In this document: positions 31,451 to 41,561 of the stretch, piece by piece
Position numbering within the stretch: the stretch's first letter is position 1
How the letters are laid out: every line of letters starts with the position of its first letter
Assembly: GCA_032622095.1 (NCBI GenBank)
Contig: CP136067.1
Span: 200,472,052-200,536,051, forward strand
Length of the DNA: 64,000 nucleotides
From: Siphonodentalium dalli
Taxonomy: Eukaryota; Mollusca; Scaphopoda; Gadilida; Siphonodentaliidae
Direction of reading: 5' to 3'
Notes under the pieces: generated by a model
Seen by the model: the letters and a program-made list of their open reading frames with translations, nothing else
The model's database searches: none
Told to the model about the DNA's origin: nothing
Program-made: the position numbers and the translations under genes

Positions 31451-34293
31451 GGGTCTTAATCATTCACTTTTGTTACTGCTTCTTCCGATTATAACTGTAA
31501 CTCTGAGAACATACACTATCTCTATATGTTGTTTTATAACATTATGTATGTATAATGCCTAATCTTATGATATAACTTAAATATTTGTGTTCTCTCACCA
31601 GGATATTTCCCACATTTCTGGAACACAGTTGAAAATCAGAACTATGTGGGACCATTTCCTGATACCAAATATTATGGAGTTGACAGCATGTCATCAAAGG
31701 ACCGTGAAATATTTATGAAATGGCATGCTGAACAAAATGGACACACTTTTGATTTTGCCAAGGATATTCTGCGACAGGCATGCTTGAAGTTCAGATCATT
31801 GTTCATGAAAGTGACCAAAAACGCCACCGATCCATTCAAATACATCACAATATCATCAGCTTGTATGAATGCATACAAAACATTATTCCTTGAAGAACTC
31901 TATTCCATCACAAACACAGATGGTGATGAACTAATGATGAAAACGGTGAATGGTAAAAGTCACATATGTCTGAATGATGAATGGGTGGAGAGGGAAATTG
32001 CTGATATAGAAATCGCTAGTGAGAAATTCATCAGCACAGCCATTGCTAAAGTACCTAATGGTACTTATGGGTCTAGGGACCAGGTGTCACGGGCTCTATA
32101 GAATGGTTGTCATGGATAGCACACAAGGAGAGGAAATTCATACAACATGGATTCAACATTGGTGAATTCAAAATCCCCAACAGCAGGTACAAAGCTGATG
32201 GCTACTGCGCTGAAACCAATGAAATATTTGAATTCAATGGTGAGTTTATGAACATATTATTGTGAAAAATATTATCAACAGTTATATCTTAAATGTTGAA
32301 AATACTTAACTGGAGCACTTCAGGAATAACTCTTCTTTTCTCAGTCTAAAACAAGAGCATTATGTGTGTTCATGTCTCTTATTTTGTAAAATATGAAGAG
32401 CGTATACTTTGTTCTGACTAGGTTGTGCCTGGCATGGATGTGACCACTGCCACCCACGGAACAGAAAAACCAAGCATCCAGTGACGAAACAGACTATGAA
32501 TGAGTTGTACAATCTGACGTCCATAAAAGAACAATTTCTAAGAAAAGCTAGTTACAAGGTCGTCTCCATATGGGAACATGAGTTTGAGGAAAAGAAGGAA
32601 AATGAGGAGCTTCGAGAATTCTTGATGCATCTAGATATTCAGCCACGGCTTACTCCCAGGGACGCCTTCTTTGGAGGTACGTTAATTTCGTCCACAATCA
32701 CAAAAAAAAAAAAAAATTCTTTCAGGAAGGACAAATGCTTGTAAATTGCTTTACAATGCAAGGCCTGATGAGACAATTGAATATAAGGTTTTCACGTCGC
32801 TTTATCCTTATATTCAGAAGAGGAGCGAAATGCCCATTGGACATCCTGAAATAATCATGTCCAACTTTAAAGATATAAGTCAATATTTTGGCTTGGCGCT
32901 GGTTTCAGTACAACCACCGAGGCAACTTTATCATCCGGTCTTACCATATCGATCATGTGGTAAACTCACATTCCCACTGTGCAGAATGTGTGCTGATAAC
33001 CAACTGCAAAAACCATGCAACCATAATGATGACGAAAGATCAATCACTGGTACATGGGCTACTCCTGAGCTTATGAAAGCCATTGAGAAAGGGTATATTG
33101 TCACCAAAATATATGAAGTGTACCATTGGAAAGAGACCTCTGTATATGACCCAGTGACTCAGACTGGCGGATTGTTCGCTGGCTATGTTAATACGTAAGT
33201 TTTTTTATAACTATTTAGAAAACAACCAATGGCCCGTTTTGTCTCTGTTTTAGCTTTTGTAGGTAAGTAAGAAATAACAATATGTTGTTCTCTTCAGATT
33301 CCTCAAGCTCAAACAAGAGGCAAGTGGTTGGCCAAGTTGGGGAGAAAGTGAAGGTGACAAAATGAAGTATATGTCTGACTATGAGAGGGTGGAAGGTATA
33401 ACACTTGATCCGGAAAATATAAAGAAACAGCCAGCGCTCAGAGCCACATCAAAGCTAATGCTGAATGTTCTATGGTGAGTGAAAAGTTAAATTATAAAGG
33501 TTTTATTGCTAAAAAACTGACTTATTGGTAATTGGACTCATTGGACCAAAGTACTAGGGTTCATTAAATGGTTTGTTTTTTTAATTACAGGGGTAAATTC
33601 GGTGAACGAACACAGAACATGACACAGACAGATTATTCATGACAGTGAACCAAAGAAATTTTTCAATTTAATTTCGGACTCAACCAAATGTGTGAAGGAT
33701 TTCCATATAATCAATGATACACACATCCAGTTGTCATATACAAATAACAGTCATTTTGCACTTGATGACAACAAAACCAATATATTCTTGGCAGTCTTCA
33801 TCACAACATGGGCACGGCTTAAATTGTACAGCTTATTGGATTATTTAGAGGAAAGAGTCCTCTACTTTGATACAGATTCTGTTATATACAAACAGAAACA
33901 AAATGAGCCTACCTTAGCTTGTGGTGACTATCTAGGTGATTTTACAGATGAGCTAGATGGACATTATATTACAAAGTTTCGAAGTGGTGGGCCAAAGAAT
34001 TACGCCTACCAGACAACTGATGGAAAGGAGGTTTGTAAAGTGCGTGGGTTCACTTTAAACTACACAAACTAAAAACTAGTGATTTCCCTGTCATGGATAA
34101 GTTGATTAATGAAAAAAGAAAACGTAAGGAGGATCATGACCCCAGCAGCAAAGTTTTCATCACCGAAAACAAAATCAACAGGAGTCGACAAAGACCCTTG
34201 CTATATAACAGAACCCAAACGAAAGAGTACAGGGTTGTGTACACAAAGAGGGTTATCCAAGAAGACCTGGATACTCTACCATTTGGATATTAA
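28841..34293 (+). pseudogene. polB: Polinton/adintovirus-like DNA polymerase B, seven exons, decayed
   Basis: Protein-primed-type family B polymerase. Exons by GT-AG and reading phase: 28841-30634, 30722-31224, 31602-32239, 32422-32676, 32726-33194, 33298-33474, 33591-34293; the shortest intron is 49 bp. Cys-rich zinc-binding stretches fill ~30150-30900. Exo I FDFECQ (Asp at 30528) and Exo II NAKGYDG (Asp at 31038) are present. Exo III is damaged: about ten residues including the YxxxD motif are missing before DILRQAC near 31766. Motif A reads KVFTSLYP, with Val (32788-32790) where the catalytic Asp belongs. Motif B is ATSKLMLN...GKFGER across the last intron; motif C YFDTDSVIY (33863) is intact. 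Other lesions are a frameshift at a G7 run (28975-28981), TGA 29331-29333, shifts near 32090 and 33630, and TAA 34069-34071 followed by a shift. The stop after TLPFGY is at 34293. Confidence 0.88.
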
Positions 34294-35155
34294 AAAAAAG
34301 AAGCATAGATATAGAACACATTTTGGTCCATTAATTAGACAGATACTATGGCTTTGACACTTGTTAATAGTTATGTATGCTTCCATTTGTATATTTATCA
34401 GGGAAGTTCCAGTAAATTCATATAATTTCAAATGTTGTTTAAAAAAAAAAAAATCCCTATGGCCAGATATATTTATCCACTGCAAGTGTAACTTGATCTA
34501 TGTTCCCTCTATATCATTTATGCAGAAGTCTGGTGCATAAACAATTATTTGGGTGAAACAAAATTGTACCTAATCTATAATGAGTCTGTTATCAAGAATA
34601 AAATACTGTTCGGTATAGAGCAATATAGTGGGCACATAACATGGGAAATGTTCTATGGACAATAGCGTGAAAACATCAAGCAGCTTTAACGACAACGAAT
34701 GTCCATGTTTCTATCAATTCTCTGAGCAATCAATAGCCAGTGCCATGATAGAGTGGTTCTGCAGAGCGATTACAATTGAACCACGCTAACTCTTTTGTTC
34801 ACACTTTGGCAGATGGCATGGTTATAACAATGAGGAAGGCAATTATGATGGCGTTGGATGCATGTTATTGTCTGAGCAATCAATAGCCAGTGCCATGACA
34901 GCCTGATTCTGCAGAGCGATTACAATTGATCCACGCTAACTCTTTGTTCACACTTTGGCAGACATGGTTATAACAATGAGGGAAGCAATTATGATAGCGT
35001 TGGACGCTTTCAATGGGTGGGAGCAAACATTATTAATGAGGAAGCATAAAGTTTAATTTCAGGAAAGCGTGTCTCTATAGAAAATAAATCCAGATGTCAG
35101 CACACAACACAGAGCGTCTGTATTGATTTTATACCCATTGGCAGAGGGTGAGTAC
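34294..35155 (+). other. Intergenic region with a 150-bp tandem duplication
   Basis: No gene seen. TCTGAGCAATCAATAGCCAG starts two adjacent ~150-bp units (34721-34870 and 34871 to about 35020), ending ~140 bp before the TATA box of the next gene. Candidate upstream regulatory sequence. Confidence 0.6.
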
Positions 35156-35164
35156 TATATAAAT
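35156..35164 (+). promoter_or_regulatory. TATA box of the KEN/SIM gene
   Basis: TATATAAAT at 35156-35164, with an initiator-like TTTAGTTCG about 28 nt downstream and the start codon at 35225. Confidence 0.6.
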
Positions 35165-35224
35165 CAGCTTGGGTATTCCTGATCTTTAGTTCGCAATTTG
35201 AAGTTTAACACAACAGTTTTAAAA

Positions 35225-36046
35225 ATGTGGAAGCAAGCACTCGCACTGTTTGAGATGACTGAGCTGATGGACAAATGTCAGGCACATATTCGAGATGTAG
35301 AAGGTATGATAATTAAGCATTCACTTTGTCAATTCTACTATTTAAAAAACAAAATGTCCAGTACTTCTTTCCTAATATTCTATGGTAACTGCTTTTGTTT
35401 TCTCTGGAATTAAGTAAGTAAACAATAAACAATGTGTTACCTACCTATTAGACTAGCATCTGATATCACGCTATCTCTATTTTCAGATACCATTCCATGG
35501 ATTGTGGGCACATGTGAGGGCATGGACAACAATCTTAATCAATACCAACAACACGGAGGTGATAAGGCAAATCTGTTAGTTGATTTGAATGTACGCACAT
35601 TCAGGTTAAAGGAAATGGAAGAGCAGATCAGAACGTCCAGTGTTGCTGCGTTTGATGTTCTCCGGGAAATGGGGGACTTGAGGACAAGTGTTAATGACAT
35701 TAAACCTATGGACAGAATGACATTACAGGATAAACTGTACTATGTCCAAGATGCTGCATTAACATTAGGAGATGATGATCTTAGGGCTGGATATGAGGTG
35801 ATGTTTGAGGCTGAGGAAGAGGTGCAATTCAAGTATAAACAATCCAGAAAATATGATGATAGTGACAAGGAAAATGTGGATCCTTCTGGAAATAAACGTT
35901 GTACACTGATATGCGAAGACCCCACAGTCATTGTGTTGGACAATAATAAACACACTGATGACGTGCCTTGCACCTCAGCATTCATGGGAGAATCGGTGCT
36001 GAACAATAATGATAAAGTGATTGTGCTGGATTGTGCTGGACAATGA
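35225..36046 (+). CDS. Two-exon acidic protein with KEN box and SUMO-interaction-like motifs
   Basis: Exon 1 is 35225-35303 and exon 2 is 35487-36046 (intron 183 bp, GTATGA...TTTTCAG), giving 212 residues. The family is not recognised. Exon 1 encodes an amphipathic start (MWKQALALFEMTELMDKC). The middle is charged and helix-prone (RTFRLKEMEEQIR ... DVLREMGDLR). QDKLYYVQDAA and YDDSDKENVDP match the remnant at 1202-1546; KEN is at 35867-35875. Two VIVLD motifs (35927-35941, 36017-36031) beside acidic residues look like SUMO-interaction motifs. A perfect 10-bp tandem duplication (36021-36030/36031-36040) shifts the frame, so the protein ends at 36046; beyond it another frame holds VIYD and IIVID motifs up to TAA 36114-36116. 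KEN suggests APC/C targeting. AATAAA is at 36177. Function is inferred from motifs only. Confidence 0.65.
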
Positions 36047-36544
36047 TGATTCCACTGGCGATGCACCCCTTACAGTAATCTACGATCATGAACATGAAAT
36101 CATTGTGATAGACTAATGTGTTTACATGGACAATTTGGTAGTAATAGTCTATCTCATGGATGTATTTATTATATGGAATAAATGCTTGTAAGGTAATATA
36201 TATACATATTTTTTTTATTTTTTTTTAGATCCCTATTCATCCCCCCTTCCACCCCCCCCACCCTGAGCATAAAAAAGGGGGTAGGGGAGGGGCGGCGTAA
36301 ATAATATACCCCTAAACAACACTGATACAATAATGTACGAAAATACGATTTTGGGCTTTCGTAACTGGAGAGAACAAATATGAGTGGATTGTTGCACCTA
36401 AAGAAATCATTTTTTTTCTCCAATTACGAAATACCAAAGGGTTTTTTTTCTCAGATATTGGACACAAAATTCGAAGAAGAAATTTTATTCACATAAAAAG
36501 CAATTACAATTAACATATATACATTCGCTATACACTAAAGTGTA
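36047..36544. terminator. Convergent 3' regions with polyadenylation signals
   Basis: The plus-strand KEN/SIM gene has AATAAA at 36177-36182, and the minus-strand capsid gene has AATAAA at 36483-36488 (minus strand). Between them a C-tract/G-tract pair (36240-36296) can fold into a hairpin. Nothing coding was seen apart from the displaced C-terminal codons before 36116. Confidence 0.55.
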
Positions 36545-37766
36545 CTATATAGGGACAAATACATTCCGTGATTTGTCAATAGCAAGATGTGCTGGAAATG
36601 TTCCATAGACTAAGAGCATTGCAGTTTCCGGTAATGCTTCACTGAACCTCATATCCAACTGTACTACGCCTTTGTTTACAGATGCTGTGTCCTCACCATA
36701 AGGTTCGATGCAAAAAATTGTGTAACCACTTCCATATTCATCTCTGTCTATCGTCAGTCCCGGGAAAGCACGGACCAGATTATGATATGCATTGAGATAG
36801 TCCTTCTTTGTAAAGTTCATAGTCAATGGACGACTCGGAACTGATTGCCCAGTGACAGTAAATGCTAAATAATTGCAATTATAATTCTTGAAATGAAATG
36901 GATTCTTTTTGTAATCACCATTGAAGGCCGTAGCATCCAACATAACTACTAATGCCCTTTGGGGAACACCATTTTGGAAGATGTTAGTCGCTGTGAAATT
37001 GAGTGCTCCTTTGGTTAGAGAAAGCTTTAATAATAGATTTGTTGTATGGGTATACAGCATCCTTGCTGGAGAGCTTTCTTTCCACATGATCCTCATTTTC
37101 AGTCTTTACGAAACACACCTTGAATTTGGCTTCCGTAATCTTTACTTTGTAACTGGCGTCAGCATCACCACTCATTAATGAGAATGAGTGTTTACTAGGC
37201 CACAATGTTATTTTCACTGGAACTCCATTCAACAAATAGTGCTCTTGTTGACACAGATCGTGTATGATGGGTCCCGATAGTGATACCTCTGCATTATTGT
37301 CAAAATACTCGGTTCTCTCTAGCAACCCAAGATTCACATTTGTACTATCCATATGGGCTTGGCGGTCTCTTATAAATAATTGTTCCAAAAACCCATTCTT
37401 CTGTTGATCACTCGTTGATTCTAGTATAGTGTCCAAATAAGCTTTATAAGGATAAAAAGGCCCCAGCGAACCAACTGGTGTGTGTTGAACCTCCATATTA
37501 ATGGAGCTGAATATGGAAGAAACTGGTAAATTACACGGGCCAACTTTTGCCGCAGGTAGTAAATCATTTCCATCATCTTTAACGATTTTGATTTTGATGT
37601 TGAGAGTGCTGTTCTGTAAATCGATATAATCATTAGATGTCCCTGGTATATAAAACTCTATAGGCGAATTGTCTGCTATATGAGTTACTGTATTGTAGTC
37701 TATCCACTCCTTATGTAATATGTGACTTTCTTCATCCTTTCCCTCAAATACTGGCAAATGATTCAT
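36545..37766 (-). pseudogene. Polinton/adintovirus-like major capsid protein, one frameshift
   Basis: Matches the family annotated in invertebrates as F54H12.2-like, the double-jelly-roll capsid protein of Polinton/Maverick and adintovirus-type elements. The N-terminal part (ATG 37766) has FYIPGTSNDYIDL, typical of the first jelly roll, and VGPCNLPVSSIFSSI. The C-terminal part has LDATAFNGDYKKNPFHF, VPSRPLTMNF, DYGSGYT-like GSGYTIFCIEPYG and the terminal DKSRNVFVPI. The two parts lie in different frames; the shift is around 37030-37045. About 405 residues in total suits the family. It would form the virion shell. It is preceded by the basic ORF with a 2-nt gap. The break makes it non-functional as read. 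Assignment is by motif recall. Confidence 0.78.
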
Positions 37767-37768
37767 TT

Positions 37769-37993
37769 TTAGTCAAATATATCCCGTTTCCTGCGTACTG
37801 ATCTTTTTTTCACTTTCTTCCTAGGTTTTCTTTGCACCTGCTTTTTACGTCCTGTCCTCTTGGGTTTTGAAACAATGGGTCTCTTTTTAGGCCTTTGATG
37901 TTTTCCTGATGCCTTCTTCCTTACTGACCACATCAACATTGCGAAATACTGGACATCAAAACGAATATGCAGTAACCAGACCGATACATACAT
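37769..37993 (-). CDS. Small basic core-like protein upstream of the capsid gene
   Basis: 74 residues from ATG 37993. The first ~25 residues are hydrophobic and amphipathic (VSVWLLHIRFDVQYFAMLMW). The remainder is almost entirely Lys, Arg, Pro and Gln (PKRTGRKKQVQRKPRKK) ending KRDIFD. Short proteins with a membrane-active start and a protamine-like tail occur as DNA-condensing core proteins (adenovirus pX and comparable adintovirus proteins), and that is the proposed role. The stop is separated from the capsid ATG by only 2 nt, and the two are in different frames. No TATA box was seen upstream. Confidence 0.5.
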   Translation of the reverse strand: MYVSVWLLHIRFDVQYFAMLMWSVRKKASGKHQRPKKRPIVSKPKRTGRKKQVQRKPRKKVKKRSVRRKRDIFD

Positions 37994-39475
37994 AGGCAAA
38001 TGATTTGTGGAGTAAACAGAACGGTCTTGAGGATTAGCAAGACCAGATGTATCGCCTAGAAAAGCTACTGAAACCAGGAGAGTTAATAGGACCCATGGGG
38101 AGATGACGATAACTCAATTACCCTAAGTACGTCTGGAATCGACGCGCCGTGAAGATCCACATGGCCGTCATTAATGGCCGCTGGGTATTTTAGTAAGAAG
38201 CAAGCCGACATCCAGAACCAGTTCTAACCAGCTACCCTATAGTAACAACGAATTCTCGGACGCCAGGAAAGCAGCTAGAAGCATGGATGGAAACACAAGG
38301 TAAACACTATGATCTTGTGATTCTAACAACATCTCACTGATGCGCCGACGGAAGAAGAAGGGCAGACGACAGGAAGATAAACTCAACCGGAACTCAACCG
38401 AGTAGAAGACAAGCAGACACACCAACCTATGAAGACGGAAGAAGATCCCAACCCGAGCAGACGACAGGAAGAGAAACCCAGATGCCGATGATTGAACATT
38501 ATTGACTTTGTTATATATAAATAATCAAACCGTTCTGATAGCCTTAAGAGTTATATGTACCCGTATTGGCACAGACCACGTGACCGAAGTTTGGCGAATG
38601 GCAGATTGAGATTTATAATGCGACCTATCGTTTGATATCAAAATAGTTTTGTTAGCGATAAAGGTAATATTATGTCGTTTGATGTATTTATGAATGTTTC
38701 GTTTACTGTTGTGTGTAATTTGTGTGCATATGAATAAACATTATCCTAAGACAACACCATTTTTCAGCTCGCATGGAGATAGAACATTATAGCACTGATG
38801 CAATTGAACCTGCTGCCCTCATCTTTTGTATATCATGGAGATAGAACAGTCTAGCACTGACAATTAGACTTGGTATATTTCGGTTTAATTTGGAGATGAA
38901 TCGCACAACTGCCTCTGAAAAGCAGGGGCGTGAATAAACAAAAGCATAATCACCGACTTGTGAAGGGTGAATGGCCCATAGTTATATATGTAGAAACGTT
39001 TAGCACCAAATTTAGGCATGCCCTTATCCTGACACGGGTTTTACACAGTGTCTGAACTTCGCAACTTGAAACGACCCTTATATATGTGTGTGAGGGTGTG
39101 TGTAGGTGTGCGTGTGGGGGGGGGGGGGTATACAATTTTTAAGAGAATTATATCAAATATCCAATTTGTTGTCCAGTAACAACTTCAATGTTTGTCATAC
39201 TATATAGCGACCATAAATCGTTTATTGTCATCTTTTATAACTATCATGTTGAGTAAGTTCTAAAGTTTAATATTTAAAAAAATATAAACTATGAACAGAT
39301 TTGTTAAAAGAAATTATGCGTTGGTGTTTTACATATAAACGCATATTTAAAGTGGCACTCTCCGTTCAAACCCATACGGTACTAAATTTGTTCCCTCTAC
39401 CTTTATAATAATTATTTAGATACGATGAAGTTCATACCCCTGTATATATATACTTCACAGGTAGTGAAAATGGAT
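37994..39475 (+). other. Long stretch without a recognised gene
   Basis: No capsid accessory, integrase, protease or ATPase gene could be found here on either strand. 38330-38470 repeats GCAGACGACAGGAAG. CATGGAGATAGAACA occurs twice, 63 nt apart (near 38773 and 38836). Polyadenylation-like AATAAACA occurs near 38731 and 38933. A (GT)n/(G)n low-complexity tract lies at 39083-39128. Confidence 0.45.
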
Positions 39476-39479
39476 TTTT

Positions 39480-40042
39480 TTGTTTGTTTATATCTCTTTG
39501 ATACAACCGGCCTCGCGTGTATAATTATTGATAGTACACAGAATTAGATCGCGGTAAAAACCCCACTCCCGTGAACACTCCTATCTTTATCATGTGGCTG
39601 TAAGGTAGTGAAATTGTTTTTGGTAAAAAAAAAAAAACCACACACATACACACAGAAAAAGATGGTGTGTGAGGCAAACTTTAATATTCCAGATGCGAGG
39701 AATATATTCCAAATCCCAGATGAGTTTGACGAAGTTGGTGATTTGCCACCACCGGAAGTTGCCAGTCAAACCCTGGCAACGGTTGGCGAGTGGCAGGGTT
39801 CCTGGTTTACGTGGTACGTGCCACAACCGCTTGTTCAAGGGATTGAGGTAAACTTTACCACACTTTGCCCTGTTCATAATATAATAGTGACGCCACCAGA
39901 AGGCGAGAAGCCTGACGAGAATTGGGATTTAGAATCGGAGACTGAATAGTCTCAGATAAACCCCGTGTACTGGGCCACTCAGTCTCAGCCTGAGTCTTTT
40001 TTTATTTATTTCCAAATGGAGCCATCTGGCTTTTGGATGAGA
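39480..40042 (+). repeat. Family B repeat, copy 1
   Basis: Shares with 46505-47205 and 47820-48250 a 5' segment (GTAGTGAAAATGGATTTTTTT), a leader ending in A-rich and CA-rich tracts, a small ORF, and the 3' segment CAAATGGAGCCATCTGGCTTTTGGATGAGAACC. At 40043 it joins directly to family C SGNH sequence. The element class is unknown. Confidence 0.75.
39662..39949 (+). CDS. Small acidic protein of family B repeat, 95 aa
   Basis: The best preserved of four copies. It begins MVCEANFNIPDARNIF and carries IPDEFDEVGDLPP, SQTLATVGEWQGSWF, YVPQPLV and an acidic C-terminus ending DLESETE. The ATG follows an A12 tract and a CA-rich leader. The other copies have TGG where this copy has its TAG (39947-39949), and homology continues beyond it (SQINPVYWATQSQ), so this stop may be a truncation. 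I do not recognise the family. The conserved Trp, Pro and acidic residues suggest a folded protein. A diverged homologue on the minus strand at 51603-51782 keeps FAIP(E)EEFEE, QTVATVGQW and VPYPLI, showing that the protein has been under selection somewhere. Confidence 0.5.
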   Translation: MVCEANFNIPDARNIFQIPDEFDEVGDLPPPEVASQTLATVGEWQGSWFTWYVPQPLVQGIEVNFTTLCPVHNIIVTPPEGEKPDENWDLESETE

Positions 40043-40295
40043 ACCAGAAAAGACCAGTAGTCGCAGTATCGATGTTAACCCATATAACGACTGTGTGTGT
40101 CAATTCAACAAATTACTTTGAAGCGGATTACACAAAAATTTCCCAGCAGCATATTACAGGCCGCTTCAAAGACTATAAACCTTCGTTGATGAATCAGCCT
40201 TGAATCGTGATAAAGTTCACCTCAATGAAGAAGGAAATATCCATCTAACCAAGAATATGAACAATGTGATTGTGTTCGTGTTGACTCATTCATAA
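40043..40295 (+). pseudogene. SGNH-hydrolase-like C-terminal fragment (family C, copy 2)
   Basis: Matches 19411-19656 closely, including the block V DKVHLNEEGN region and the stop at 40293-40295. The N-terminal two thirds are missing; the 5' junction is with family B sequence. Confidence 0.78.
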
Positions 40296-40442
40296 CCATT
40301 TCGACCGCTGGAGCGGATCAAGAATTTAACCACTTGCGCTTGGGGATTCTTGAGTACTTAGTCACGTATGTCTCCGTCGAGACCTGTGCTTGAACTTTCA
40401 GCTAAATCATGTTCATCAACCGAAAAGAAAGTGATTAGATGG
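40296..40442 (+). other. Family C 3' noncoding sequence
   Basis: Matches 19657-19790 (CTTGAGTACGTAGTCACGTATGTCTCC region, then AAATCATGTTCATCAACCG), with an extra GGATCAAGAATTTAACC segment also present at 51510. Confidence 0.7.
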
Positions 40443-41425
40443 AAATATAAATACATGACATTCTATCCATGAAGAAGATGTCAAGAAGAAAACACGTGTC
40501 TATATTATAAATACATGACATTCTATCCATGAAGAAGATGTCAAGAAGAAAACACGTGTCTATATTATAAATACATGACATTCTATCCATGAAGAAGATG
40601 TCAAGAAGAAAACCCGTGTATATATTATAAATACATGACATTCTATCCATGAAGATGTCAAGAAGAAAACACGTGTATATATTATAAATACATGACGTTC
40701 TATCCATGAAGAAGATGTCAAGAAGCAATCCGTGTATATATTATAAATACATGACATTCTACCCATGAAGATGTCAAGAAAACCAGTGTATATATTATAA
40801 ATACATGACATTCTATCCACGAAGATGTCAAGACAAAAACCCGTGTATATATTATAAATACATGACATTCTATCCATGAAGATGTCAAGAAGAAAACCAG
40901 TGTATATATTATAAATACATGACGTTCTATCCATGAAGATGTCAAGAAGCAATCCGTGTATATATTATAAATACATGACATCTATCCATGACATGAAGAT
41001 GTCAAGAAGAAAACCCGTGTATATATTATAAAAACATGACATTCTATCCATGAAGATGTCAAGAAGAAAATCAGTGTATATATTATAAATACATGTCATT
41101 CTATCCATTAAGAAGGTGTCAAGAAGCAATCCGTGTATATATTATAAATACATGACATTCTATCCATTAAGAAAATGTCAAGAAGAAAACCCGTGTATAT
41201 ATTATAAATACATTCTATCCATGAAGATGTCAAGAAGAAAACCAGTGTATATATTATAAATACATGACATTCTATCCATGAAGATGCCAAGAAGCAACCC
41301 GTGTATATATTATAAATACATGACATTCTATCCATGAAGAAGATGTCAAGAAGAAAACCCGTGTATATATTATAAATACATGACATTCTATCCATGAAGA
41401 TGTCAAGAAGAAAACCCATGTTAGT
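40443..41425 (+). repeat. 57-60-bp minisatellite, about 17 units
   Basis: The unit is ATAAATACATGACATTCTAT CCATGAAG(AAG)ATGTCAAG AAGAAAACCCGTGTATATATT. The first units are 60 bp, most later ones ~57 bp after loss of one GAA. Variants end AACCAGTG or GCAATCCGTG. Copy 1 of family C has this sequence only once (19788-19850), so the array expanded after the element copies separated. The minus-strand frames (CIYNIYTGF repeats) are a by-product of unit length. Confidence 0.95.
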
Positions 41426-41561
41426 TATGCACGAACTCATTGTGCTAAATTGTGATATAATTTCCACTGTATAGTATACCAACTATTATATAATGTGCAT
41501 GCTCAAATTAATTCGTCGCATGCCAGAGGATTATATAAAGACCATGGTCTAAAGCTTAAAA

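Noticed and set aside
40435-41482. Minus-strand frames of up to 130 codons with repeated CIYNIYTGF units
   Set aside because: They are translations of the 57-60-bp minisatellite; unit length near a multiple of 3 keeps them open. No domain, start context or conservation beyond the DNA repeat.
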